Shown: piece after piece, positions 11,208-22,477 of the stretch
Position numbering within the stretch: position 1 is the stretch's first letter
Layout of the letters: every line of letters begins with the position of its first letter
DNA from: Apiosordaria backusii
Taxonomy: Eukaryota; Ascomycota; Sordariomycetes; Sordariales; Lasiosphaeriaceae
DNA: 64,000 bases
Reading direction: 5' to 3'
NCBI GenBank assembly: GCA_030549205.1
Contig: JAUKTV010000013.1
Location: 620,001-684,000, forward strand
Program-made: the position numbers and the translations under genes
Notes under the pieces: generated by a model
The model's input: only the letters and a program-made list of their open reading frames with translations
What the model was told of the DNA's origin: nothing
The model's database searches: none

Positions 11208-12972
11208 TTAAGCAGCCGCCCGGCAAGCTTGTTCTTGCGCGTTGCAGTCGGGAACCGTCGAACCCGGAGCCTGGCCCGAGTTGACAGCCCCAGCACAGGC
11301 GTTGTTCTGGATGGCGCACGCGCGGAACTGTGCTTCCTGCCTCGTCACAAACGTGTTGCCGTTGACTTCAAAGGGGCGGTCTCCGTTGCCAGAGTCGGTG
11401 ATGGGAGGGGGCTGGATCCCGGCAATGGCGGCACCACCGGCGGCAGCCTCAGCTTCACCGCCAGCGCCAGCGTCACCACCGCCCTGGTTGTTGTTGTCGT
11501 TGTTGCCGCCATTATTGCCGTTGTCGTTGTTTCCGGCCTCCGAATCTCCGCCCTCCTGATTTCCGCCGCCCTGGTTGCCCTGGTTGCCCTGGTTATCATT
11601 TTGGTTACCTTCGTTGTTCTGGCCTTGGTTATTACCTTGGTTGTTGCCCTGGTTCTGACCGCCCTGATTCTGGCCTTGATTGCCCTGATTCTGACCGCCT
11701 TGGTTCTGCCCCTGGTTGCCCTGGTTCTGACCTTGGTTGCCTTGATTCTGGCCGCCCTGATTCTGCCCCTGGTTCTGGTCTTGACCGCCTTGGTTCTGGC
11801 CTTGATTGCCTTGGTTCTGGCCCTGGTTGCCCTGGTTGTTGTTGCCACCATTGTTGTTGTTGTTGTTACCACCATTGTTGTTGTTACCACCACCGTTGTT
11901 GTTGTTGGCGCAAGCACCTCCAACGGAGAAGTAACGGCAGTCCTCCTGGGAACCACGCTGGGCAACGGGCATCAGAACGGGCTGATGGTTGGAAGCACTG
12001 GTCATGGTGCAGACACGATAGCAACCAGTAGGGAGACCGCCAGTGACTTCAGCGGCCAGCTGTCCATTGCCGTTGCCGGCATCATTGATGCCCTTGAAGA
12101 AGGCAAAGGTGGTGGCATCCAGGGGCTGGGTGGGGTTCAGGGTGTTGCCGGTGTCCTGAACGGTAACGTGGGTGTGACCAATGATTTGCCCGCCTCCGTT
12201 CAAGGTTTGAGGAGCCGAGTAATAGGTGCTGGTGGCGTTGGTGAAGGCTCCAAGCTGCATGTTGGCAACATTGACCTGGATCTGGAAGGTCGTGAGGGGC
12301 TCGAGGTCATCGCCGTTCTTGGGGTTGAGAATGACGGCGGAGACCATGCGGTTGGCGGAAGGGATTTCACCCATTGCTGTTCGGGGTTAGCACTGGCTAT
12401 AGACACAGAGGAGTCAATTACTTACGGATACCGTTGCAAGAACCATCACGGTTTTGCAGACCGTTGGTCAACGTCTTGCCGTTGCAGAAGTTGATGAAGT
12501 TGGCATTATCGCTAGTTTAATGATTAGTAAGAGGACAACAATATGTGGCAACGTCAATGAAATTCGGTTCAACATACGTAGCAGAGTTGACCTGACCATC
12601 CGCAGCTTGCGCGCCGTTCTGACCAGTGGACTGCGAACCAGTTTGGAGAGCAGCCGCAGCCAAACAAGTCTCGGAAGCACCATTGTTCCCGCCGTTGTTG
12701 TTATTATTCTGGCCACCGTTGTTGTTCTGGCCGTTGTTGTTGTTGTTGTTGTTTTGACCGTTCTGGCCGTTCTGACCATTCTGACCATTCTGGCCGTTCT
12801 GGCCGTTCTGATTGTTCTGACCACCATTACCGAAGCGGTTCCCGCCGTTGTTCTTCTTGCCAAACTGCCGTCTTCCCACAGTACGTGTCGGGGATCCGTA
12901 CTGGTGAACCGAAGCCGCCTCAGCAACCATGGCCAAGCCCATGAGGGCCGCTACCGCGTTCTTCATCAACAT
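11208..12972 (-). CDS. Egh16-like secreted protein with Gln/Asn/Gly tracts
   Basis: Extracellular protein of the Egh16/GAS1/MAS family (Egh16-like virulence factor domain), first known from appressoria of plant-infecting fungi but also found in saprobes. Three exons (12972-12578, 12511-12426, 12376-11208) join in phase to 549 residues. Seen in order: signal peptide ending near AEAAS; an Asn/Gln/Gly repeat of the NGQ type at about residues 40-100; the core at about 105-317 with DNANFINFCNGKTLTNGLQ, then NGIPMGEIPSANRMVSAV and the cysteine stretches GCYRVC and EDCRYF; a second, longer NQGQ/NQGG tract to about residue 480; and a C-terminal Cys-containing segment (FRACAIQNNACAGA, PDCNAQEQACRAAA). 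A second ATG two codons in could equally be used. Family placement is confident. Enzymatic activity is not established from the sequence, and nothing here says the host is a pathogen. Confidence 0.8.
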
Positions 12973-15900
12973 GATGGGCGTTTGAGAGTCGAAAACTTTC
13001 TACCAACGAGAGAGAGATATCGGCGGACCGTCGAGAGGAAGGAGAAATCGTAAGCGTAGATGGTACCAGACCGTCAGAGAAGAGTTGAAAAGTCGTTAAG
13101 GAATGGTAAACGACAGCTAGTGTCGACGGAGAATGTACAACCCACAAGGGGTGAAGAAAGGAATGAATGAAGGAAAGAAAGTAAAACGACACACAAATCA
13201 CCACAGGCCGCAAGAAGAGGACATGGTCGAAGAAGAAGGGAGCAGAGGGGGTAAAGAACGCGGGTGGGTATTATAAAGAGGCATGATGGCAGACGAGGGT
13301 GGGTGCTGCGACGGCGATCCGACGATACCGCCAAGCCGTCGTTTCTCACACCCCAGCAAGCCAAGCGGTTTCGAGCCCCGGCGAGTCTCCCCGTCGAGCT
13401 CCAGCGAAGAAAAAGAAGACAGGGACGTTGCCGCCAAGCATCCCGGGACCAGGAAGACCAGGATGAGGGCACGGCGAGCTGAGCGGCAGGAGGACGGAGC
13501 AGGAGGTGCGGGTAGGGGTGGCAGCTCCACGATTCCAAAACACCACACAGGGAGAAGAAAAAGGGATGACAAGGGGGGTATGTCAGAGTCGTCTGACATC
13601 GGGTGGCACAAAAGACAGCCCAGATGCTCTCTCTGCACAATAGCGGAGAAAATGTCAAACTGAGCAACAGCGGCTCTCAGACGTGGGGTAACGGGGGCCA
13701 CACCCTCAATGACTAAAGAGGAAGCCGTACCTTGCATACTGCACAGTATCGCTTCTTGGAAGTCATTGGTCAATGCCAGATGCCATTGTCCAATATTGAT
13801 GGAATTTTGACGGGCCTTCACAGTTGGCCAGCGAGGCGCCTGCACGACGAGTCCCCCAGATTTTCCAATTGCCGGGAGGCCAGTTGCTCGCCGTCCACAG
13901 CGGCCGTCCTGGACACGAAGAAGGCGGCCCTAGGGGACACAAAGCGCTGGATTTCTTCTTTCGTGTAGCAGAGCAAATTGCTCGGCGCCAACTGCCATCT
14001 TGCGGGCAGCGCGTGCGTGCGTGCGCTCTCTGCCGCGGTGTTGGGAAACGCTGCGAAGAAGTTGATGCGGCTTCTGTCCCAGAAAGCCAATGGTATCCCT
14101 GTCAATTTCTCCCTGTAGCCAATTAGCGCCCTCGCTTCGTGGCGATCGGGCAGCTTGTGTCGCGGGATGAAGCGTAAGCGAGCGAGCATGAATTCTGCTC
14201 CTTGCAAGTCAGTTCATCCCCCACTTATTCTTCACTTCTCCTTGGAGGCGCTTCTTCGGACTCTCGACTCCGACAGAGATGCCTTCAATCAACCGCCGGC
14301 CGGCACCAGAGCCGTGCAATGGAGCCGCCGTGTGCCGACAGCCGCCCGGAAATGTGTACACAACCAGGGTGGGATCTTCATCTCTCCTCTTTGCGCATGG
14401 GCCTTGCTTATATCTACTTGAGATATCTGTATCAGAAGCCGTTTGGGTTTCCTGTTATGTCGTCAATGTTGCCTTCGGGAATAGGAAATAGCTAGCAACT
14501 GCGTTCTGCTAGGTACACAGAGAAACCGTTTGGGAAATCCATCCTCGGCTGGTCCGAACAATACGAACACATCCACGACGTCACATTCGGCGGACATTCA
14601 ACAAGAAGGAATACCCCGTCGGCTCAAGACACTTTGACCGGAGACTAACAACCAGAGCCCCTTTCGCTTGGAAATCCTTCCAAGACACATTGGCACAGAA
14701 GATATCTGGATAGGATCTCACAGTTGCAATTCTGGCAAACGAACCTCGCTTTTGCGTCCTTTCAGGTCGCTCCCCCTTTTCGAATCGCCTTGACAGTATC
14801 TGGCAGTTCGTCCAAAGTTGAATCTGGAACAAATAAGCTGCGTGTCGAGCCGTACGCCTGCATATTTCAACACGGCTGAATCGTTGAGGCTGTTTCCATC
14901 ATAACCCCGCCGTCCCTGGTATCTGTCTCATCAGTCATGGTTTCTGGGGTATCGATGCTGATGTCACCCTAAAGTGACACCCACGGTGAAAGGGGAGGCC
15001 AAATTCTGCAATCTAACCTTGACAACAAAGTACCGTGGCAACACGAACGAAACAACCCTATTTTTGAAAACCTGCCTACCAATTTGTTTCGTCTCACGCT
15101 TTCATCCCAACTGTTTTGCCTTGTCCGAGGACTTTGGATGACAAACAAGCTGGCCTCGTGGTCGAAGATATCTGACCCAAAAAGTTCAGATCTGGCCAAG
15201 ATCAATATCATTTCAACAGCTCAAGGAAGATCATCGACTCGGCCGATTTGGAGCCCCAAAACAAACGGACCACCCTCTTCACCAAGTAACACAATGGAAA
15301 GGAGCAACCCTTCCCTCCATCTTGTTGCCGCTGACTGACGTCGGGAGGATCGCGATAAGATAAGGAGCTATCCACAACCTAACCTGGGGACGCTAAGACA
15401 GGGGGGTTCCATGTGCCAAGACTTATGAAGCGAACCCCTGAACTCTTGAGACAGACAAAAGACCCCTCACATCTCCCGGGTCTGCAACATTAAGAGGAAA
15501 TCACCGCTCGTGCACTTTGAAACGATGCAACTTTGACCCCGAGCCAACGCCTCGGTCCTACAGCGGACACAGGGACACACTCAGGAGCGAGGAGGCTGAC
15601 AAACAAGAAACAGGATGGCAGCCACTTCACCTTCGCTGTGTGAAGAGGTCACAGCGGATGAATCGGCAGCTCTCGTGTCCATGACAACAAGGCAGCATCC
15701 ATTTTCTCGACGCTCCCCGTCGCAATTGCTGCAGGACCGTAACGAGAGATCACCAAAACGAAACAGATAATCGCTAGAAATCCTCGGGGAGCTGTACACC
15801 ATGACAGCAATCCACCACTGCACCCCCTTGGCGCCAAAGACGGTCATTGATCCTCTTGATGTTTTCCCGCACGATCACACACACAGCCTACGCCCACAGC

Positions 15901-16120
15901 AGGTGGCTATTCTCGGAGATGGTCCGCCACCACTGTTTCCATCATGCAAAAACGAATGTCATCGATGATCACTGCTTTCAGCGGAACTATTCTCGACGAC
16001 GACAGAACGCAACCTGTTTCAAAAATAACACAAATATGCCGCTCCAACTACCGAAGCCACGATCACCGCAAACAACCCATCATCCTGGATCATCCGTTGC
16101 ACCGCGCACGAGACTCTTTT
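12973..16120. other. Long intergenic region, nothing recognised
   Basis: About 3.1 kb. The end next to 12973 must hold the promoter and leader of the Egh16-like gene; a weak TATA-like word lies near 13270. The rest has frames up to about 215 codons on both strands, but none has splice sites, a signal peptide or a domain I can name. I see no tRNA, 5S gene or mobile element. Confidence 0.35.
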
Positions 16121-17245
16121 CTAAAGATCCCCTGGTGAATCTGAATCTAGGTCTGGCTCGGGTTCGGACGAGGCTGGCAGCTCAAGAGTCTTGAGACTCG
16201 AAATAATCAAGTCCAACCACGCAGCCAATCGAAACCCAGCCTTTGCAACCTGCTTTTCGACCACAGGAGCAGCCTTGTCGTAGTACTCTCCTCCCAGCTC
16301 CTGGCCACCGATGGCTTCCGCGCCCTCGGGTAACACTAACCGACACATGTTAGCCTTCATCTCACTCATATCATACCTCGGTCATAAAGACAACTCACCA
16401 GTAGTGCAAACCAACGCATTCCCCTCCACTGCCCATCGCAAAGCCGTAGCAATCGGATCCGTAATATTCGTCCCCCTCAACCACCCATCTTTGCTCTCCG
16501 CCGCATACTTGCCACTCTTGATCTCCTCCGTCAGCTCATCCGCCCACTTCTTCGCAAACGGATACGGCTTCCTGCGGATGCCTCCCACCAACTTCTCCGC
16601 TATGCTCGTATCCCACACATGATGCAGGTTCACCTCCTTCCCTTCAAACGTGACATGAATCCCGTTCCCTCCTCTAGCTACATCCTCCGTGTGCAGCGGC
16701 TGGTGAATATCCCCCACAAAGTGCACCACAAACTTGGCCGCTTGTGCCCGTCGCCAAAGCGGGAGCTCAGTGTCGAGGAGCTGGGAGGTGTAGTTTTGCA
16801 AGGCGCTGACGACGCAACCGGCGTCCTTCTTGCAGTCGCGGTCGTAGTCCACGCCGCAGTAGCTGGGGGATTGTCGTGGGCGTCGATGAAGTGGAAGCCG
16901 GAGGTGAATCGGCCCCATTTAGTGTAGCGAATAGAGTCAGCCCAGGTGGCGACGCCGGCGAGGTACTCTCCCGTGTCGTTGCGGAGGAGGGTCTGGAGGT
17001 AGGAAGTGGTGGAGGGGGAGACGAAGTTGGAGGCGATGTAGGCGACGGTGATGTGGCCGAAGCCTATTCAACTAGTAAGCATCTCTGTTTTCATCTCATC
17101 CATCCCATCTCATCTCATCTCATCTCATCTCATCGATGAAGAAGATATGACGACATTGTGTACGGGAAGTAAACAAAAACTCACCTCCCCACGCCAAGGC
17201 TCCCGGCAACGCCGCAGCGCTCACTGCCAGCGTTGATACTTTCAT
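16121..17245 (-). CDS. Secreted S1/P1-type zinc nuclease (one-base frame break)
   Basis: Secreted single-strand nuclease/3'-nucleotidase with a trinuclear zinc site. Exons: 17245-17185, 17063-16399, 16335-16121. The signal peptide ends ..GALA and the mature chain starts at Trp (WGGFGH), itself a zinc ligand in P1. Other ligand motifs are present in order: TWAD, HFIDAHD, the VVHFVGDIHQPLH block, and LHHVWDT. The frame shifts by one at a run of five G (16865-16869; CCCCC in the coding strand), between DNPP and SYCGVDYDRDC. One more C would join both halves and make 942 coding bases (313 residues), the usual length. I therefore treat it as a probably intact gene with a base-call error; a true frameshift is the alternative. 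Intron 1 (17184-17064) holds a pentanucleotide repeat. Confidence 0.82.
17106..17134. repeat. (CATCT) pentanucleotide microsatellite
   Basis: Nearly six perfect units on the plus strand, continuing a looser CATC-rich stretch from about 17090. It lies inside intron 1 of the S1/P1 nuclease, where it reads as AGATG. Confidence 0.85.
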
Positions 17246-18395
17246 CTTTTCAGTGATGTTTTCTCTAACAAAGCAACAAAATGAACTTCAACACCAAAAC
17301 AATGTGATACAAAAGCGGAATATGTGCTACACAAGAAAACCGATAAACAATGCCACAAGATGTCTTGGATGATTGTGAATGAATGACAGCGGCAAGTGCA
17401 TCTGATATGACTGACACCCGATAAGGAACGGCAGCTGGCTGGCTGGCTGGCTGACCGCCTCAGCCGCCCGCCCACGAGTTGGCAGAGGAACCCCTCTCAG
17501 CGAATCAATTGAGACAGGTGCCACAGGGGTCCAACCTCAAGTACCCCAGGGCACCCTCACGTGTGCCACATTGCTGACCACGACAGTATGAGTCTCAGAC
17601 TGGTGAGATTGGATGGGAACCACTCTTTTCTATGTAGTAGACAATTGGCATTTGTACCGGCAATTGTTACCATATTTTTGATCCAGAGGCATCATCGGAT
17701 GCCGAACAGAATGCCGGCAGCTCGCCAAGTTGGCGACCCCAGCCTCCGGCAGGCAGTGATGCGTAATCGGTGAAGATGAGTGGGTAGATGTGCTGAGATC
17801 AATCCCTTGGCGCGCTACTCCCCGCAAAAGCATCGAGAGATGGCGGGGCTTCTGTGATGATGACACTGAAGATGGCAGGATTTCCAATATTTGTGCGCTG
17901 TATAGAGAGGAATACAGAGACGGACCTAACTGTGCTAACCTGAAGAAAATGCCTGCCGCCCGGGTGTGCTGCGTGATACCTGCAGGGACTTGCCCTCGGA
18001 TCAGCCCAGTGATGCAAAGGTGCAGTCAAAAAGGCCCAACCAGAGGCGCAAGAACCAACGTGGGGGAGGGCGGGGGGCGCAGTGCTCTTAAACCTTTTCC
18101 GGGTTGGGGCTCTCTTATCTCTGCAGATCTCACTGCGCCAGGCCATGGTGATAAGCTCGCTCATCCGAGGGTCGGGTCTTTGAGACAGGTTGACTCAGAT
18201 TCCACAGACCGTGACAGCTCCCCTAACCTCCTCACCTGATTCTTTGTGTCAAGGTGCGCAAAAACTTCTGCTGCCGACAAGACCTCGGCCTGGACGACTC
18301 TAATGACCCGTTCCTGAATTGTTTTCCTACCTTTCAATCCTTATCTTTCCTCTGCTCGAAAATACCTACCTGACCCTCGACCGCAAACCTGCGTC
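17246..18395. other. Intergenic, divergent promoter region
   Basis: Holds the upstream regions of the S1/P1 nuclease (-) and the PQ-loop transporter (+). A GGCT repeat is seen near 17432-17450. No coding region is supported. Confidence 0.4.
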
Positions 18396-19524
18396 ATGGC
18401 GAGCCTCATCATGAGCCTCCCATCAATCCTCCAAGCACCCACCGCGGGCGAGGCGCTGTCAGGAATCTTTGGCAGCGTCTCCCTAACCGCATGGATATGC
18501 CTCCTCCTCCCCCAACTAATCACAAACTACAAGTCCAAATCCGCCGACGCCCTCTCCATGAAATTCCTCTTGATCTGGCTCCTCGGCGACATCTCCAACC
18601 TCTCCGGCGCCTTCTGGACCTCCCTCGCCCCCTCCTCCATCGCGCTCGGGGCCTACTTTTGCGTCGCCGACCTCATCCTCATAACGCAATGCTCCTACTA
18701 CAACACCATCAATGCCCGCCGGCGCGCACGCGAGCAGCACCACCATCACCACCATCACCACCACCACCGGCGACACTCCCACCGGCGCCCCTCCGCCGAC
18801 TCAGACACCACCGCCGTAGAGGACACCCCAGCCAACGAGGAAAGTCCCCTGCTCAACGAACCCCGCCGCCCAAGAAGCGACTCCCAAACCCTCCTCCCTG
18901 GCTCTCACAGGAGGCACTCCACCCACCGCCGCCGCTCGTCCAATCTCGACCCACTGACCAGAATCATAACCGGCGAAGACGACACCCCCGACTCCAACCC
19001 CTGGCTTCACAACACCCTCTCCATCCTCGCAGTCTGGATCGTAGGCGGGGCAGGGTGGTTTATTTCCTACCGAATGGGCGCCTGGGACTCGCCCGACCTT
19101 CCCTCTGGGTCGGAACCCATCTCTGCTGAGCCGCAAGCGATGATTGGGATGGTGCTGGGGTATATTTCTGCTGTTTGTTATCTTTGGTATGTCCCCTCTA
19201 TACACTTACCTTCCACCGCTTTCTAACAGGAGATTTTGTGTCTGCAGCGCCCGCATTCCGCAAATAATCAAAAACTACCAAGAGAAATCCTGCGAGGGGT
19301 TGGCCCTGCTGTTTTTTCTGCTGTCATTAACAGGGAATTTCACGTATGGGGCGAGCGTGATGAGTTACTCTCAGGATAAGGACTATTTGCTGAGGGCCCT
19401 GCCGTGGCTGCTGGGGAGCTTTGGGACGATTGTGGAGGATGGGATCATTTTTGTGCAGTTTAGGATTTATTCCAAGGCCAACCAGGCAGGGGGGCAGAAC
19501 AAGGTTGTTGGGAATTCTGCTTGA
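18396..19524 (+). CDS. PQ-loop vacuolar membrane transporter (YPQ/Rtc2 type)
   Basis: Seven-helix PQ-loop protein; yeast relatives (Ypq1-3, animal PQLC2) move basic amino acids across the vacuole or lysosome membrane. Exon 1 (18396-19186) and exon 2 (19248-19524) join across a 61-nt intron (GTATGT..TGCAG) to give 355 residues. The first PQ motif is LLPQLITNYKSKSADALS (Pro39-Gln40) and the second is ARIPQIIKNYQEKSCEGL (Pro268-Gln269), in the canonical places before helices 2 and 6. Between them, after helix 3, is a long charged loop with ten consecutive His (about residues 114-123), many Arg/Ser, and the acidic EESPLL near an Asp/Glu-rich part. The last helix is followed by a short tail. Substrate is inferred from the family only. 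Confidence 0.86.
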
Positions 19525-20247
19525 GAAAGGGGGGTATGAGAATGATTGATGAGTAGAGATGGGAAAGATGTGGGAAGGAATGGTTTTGGTTGTGTTTGGA
19601 AAGGGTGGTGGGATCTGTAAGAATGGGTATATGGCATATGACGCGATGATTGGCTGCGAGCACGCATGCATTGCGATTGAACGCATTTGATGGTGTTTTT
19701 TGGAGTTTGGGGGGTTTATACAGTGGTTTATAGCGGGGCCTTTGACAGCTGTGCGAAGCTGTGGTTTGAAGGGGGTTGAGTTTCATTGGGCGTTTAAGGT
19801 TTGATCGATTTGGGGTTTATTGATTGGGGATCTATCATCAGCAGATATAGCATTTGTTTGTAGAGATTCATTGCGAGTTCGAATTGATCTATTTTTACCG
19901 ATGGCTCGAAACATTTTGTCTGCGGTTATGAGGGTTTATTTACCTAGAGAGACGAGCTCGAAGTTGGCAGAGGGCAATACCACTCAGGTATGGTACGTAG
20001 CTAATAACAGGATTCTCATGGTAGCTCTAAATAGGAGATACTGTTAATAAGAGCTACGTGTAAAGACAAGAGCCGAGTTGTGTTTGTAGAGCCTGCTCTA
20101 TGATATTTATAGGTATTCTAGACCCTTTTCTTGGGATCGCTGCTCGATATTCACATCTGTAGACCCTCTGTTTCCTTCCCTTTTTCTTCAGTTCAAGACC
20201 GCACAGCTGTGTTATACTCTAGGTAGTCCCCACCCTTTTCCCAATCT
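19525..20247. other. Intergenic, tail-to-tail region
   Basis: 3' flanks of the PQ-loop gene and the carboxylesterase. AT-richer than its neighbours. No gene seen. Confidence 0.4.
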
Positions 20248-22179
20248 CTATCTCGCTCCGAAGAAAAACCCTCCAAATCGACCGCTGATTCCTTGTCCTT
20301 TCCATCTAAAATCACAAAGCGAAACAAAAGTAGTCCCGCTACCTCTGCTCCATCCTCCCCTCCCCCAACCCCAACCAAAACTTACACCTCTCCCTCTCCC
20401 CCCCTCCACCACCTCCATCCTCGTCCCCTCCGTTTCAAACAACAGTCTCCTCCTGACCCTATCCTCCTCCCCCCGTTTTACCCCCGTCCTGTTATCCCCC
20501 CCACCCAACCACCCCTCCCACTCCGGCTCCCCCTCAAACCTCCCCCTATTCGGATCAAGCCACTTCACAAACCCAAAATAATACCCCCTCACCCTATCAA
20601 CCACCCCCTTGTTATACGTCCGATAACTCCCCGTCCGATCCCAGGGGTTGATATTCCCCGGCCCCCAAATCGCCGCCGCATCCCACAGATGCGGCACACC
20701 CAGCCCATCGCGGGTGTTTTCTTCATCGTGGACGTTGTACCGGTACGCCCAGAGTTTGTTGCTGGGGGGATCGGTAGCAATAACAGAGAGGTAATCCAGG
20801 ACGTTGGTCTGGGGACAGATAAAGGTGCTTTCCCCATAGGCGGTTGCCAGGGGGCCGTACAAGGGGGCGCGGTTGGGGGGGTTGAAAATAGGGGGGGTGG
20901 TGTTGAATACGGGGGGAGTATAAAGGGTGAGGATGGAGGAAGTGTCGGGGGGAGTGAGGAGGGGGTAGTTGTTGGTGAGGAAGGTGGTGAATTCGGAGGG
21001 GTGGGTGATGTTGGGGGTGAAGACTGTTCCTTCTATAGGTACTCATAGTGTGGGTCAGTACTGGATATGAATAAGGGTAATTGGACAGGAGCATACCATT
21101 CGTAGCCGTCCCCATCATCACCGGCACTCTTACACTCTTCCCGGCTTTAAACAACCTGTACGGTAAATCCTCTATCAGCTCCCCATCTACGCAAGGCGTC
21201 CAGTAGAATATCGGCAACGGCGGATCAGCTCTCCCCGGAAAAGGCTGGGCATGATTCGCTACCTCTTGCAGCAACTTCACATCCGTTCCTCTTAAACACT
21301 CCATTTGCTGTAAAGGCGACCCGGCCTCGCAACCAGTTTGACTCAGCACCCGCTCAAACTGCCACCCTAGCTCCTGAACAAAAGGCTGAGCAGGGAAGAA
21401 TATCGACTCGAGTATCGCCCCGTGAAACAGCTTCTCATCCCTCCCGCCATTGGCAATGAGATGCATAGCCACTGACCCTGCTCCCGCAGAGGCGCCGTGG
21501 ATAATGACATGATCCGGATCACCCCCAAACTATTTCTTATCAGCCCTATCCCTCACCCTGAATGTGTCGTCACTCACTTGGATAATCTCTCTCCTCACCC
21601 ACTCCAGCAACCCCCTCTGATCCCTCAACCCAACATTCAAATCCATATCCTCTCCCCCTTTTGGATCTGCCAAAAACCCCCATATCCCAACCCTATAATT
21701 AAAATTCACCACCACCACCCCATACCCCGACCTCTCCACCACCTCCGATCCATTCCAGTTATAATTCGTCAAAGCATTATACCCACCTCCCTGAATAAAC
21801 ACCCACACCGGCAGCTTACTCTCCCTCGTAGCATTAGCGGGCGTCCAGACATTAGCATATAGACAGTCTTCACTTTGTCCCGGTGTTGGGTAAGCAGCGC
21901 CAGCTCCCAGACAGATAGGTTTAAATTCTGTTGCTGGGATAACATCAACATTGTCTGGTGGGGCGGATGGGAGAGGGGGGAGGGGGGTACGCCAGCGGAG
22001 GGGGCCGAGGGGGGTTGGGCGTAGGGGATGCCGAGGTAGGAGGAGACGCCGTTGGGATGGGTGAGGCCGGAGTAGGTGGCGTAGGTGAGGTTGACTGTTG
22101 GTGGTGGTGGTGGTGGTGATGAAGACAGGACGTGCTGGGATAATGAGAGGAGGGTTAGTGTTTTGAGGGATACCATCAT
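20248..22179 (-). CDS. Secreted type-B carboxylesterase (two one-base frame breaks)
   Basis: Alpha/beta-hydrolase of the cholinesterase/type-B family, probably secreted. Exons: 22179-21578, 21529-21097, 21032 to about 20339. Signal peptide MMVSLKTLTLLSLSQHVLSS, then SYLGIPYAQPP. Later come WVFIQGGGYN (oxyanion hole), NYRVGIWGFL, the nucleophile elbow HGASAGAGS with the catalytic Ser, and a candidate catalytic His in GVPHLWDA. The frame breaks at six G (22009-22014), just before the expected LGPLRWRTP, and again at seven C (20398-20404). There one more base yields the family ending ERCKFW and a stop at 20339-20341. As printed, the last frame instead runs to 20248. With one base added at each run the coding length is 1,731 (576 residues), which favours base-call errors over a pseudogene. 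Substrate unknown. Confidence 0.78.
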
Positions 22180-22203
22180 GAGAGGGTTGGCTATCGCTGC
22201 CAG

Positions 22204-22213
22204 ACTTATAAAG
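22204..22213 (-). promoter_or_regulatory. Possible TATA element of the carboxylesterase
   Basis: The minus strand reads CTTTATAAGT about 25-35 bases upstream of the ATG at 22179. The spacing would imply a very short leader, so this is a weak call. Confidence 0.25.
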
Positions 22214-22477
22214 GACTGGGGAAAGGTGGGAAGGGTGATATAAACGCTTGTTTATATCTATATCTCCTCAACTTGACAACACAACTAACTGGGAGCACGA
22301 GAGAGAGTGTGCTTTGTGCAAACTGCTCCTGCCCGTCCTGTCGAACCCCGTGCGCTGATGCCATGCTTCTTTGTCAACATACACCGACCTACCCGCCCGT
22401 TCACCACAGACACTCATTCATCCGAGTGCATACATGCTCATGCACCCCGTAACGGGGGTAACACCGCCCACCATGCA

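Noticed and set aside
11190..12494. 434-codon plus-strand frame rich in Val, Leu and Ala
   Set aside because: It is the exact antisense of the Egh16-like gene; the Val/Leu runs are the reverse reading of CAA/AAC-type repeats.
13198..13845. 215-codon minus-strand frame in the long intergenic region
   Set aside because: No domain, no signal peptide and no splice support; composition is like random GC-rich DNA.
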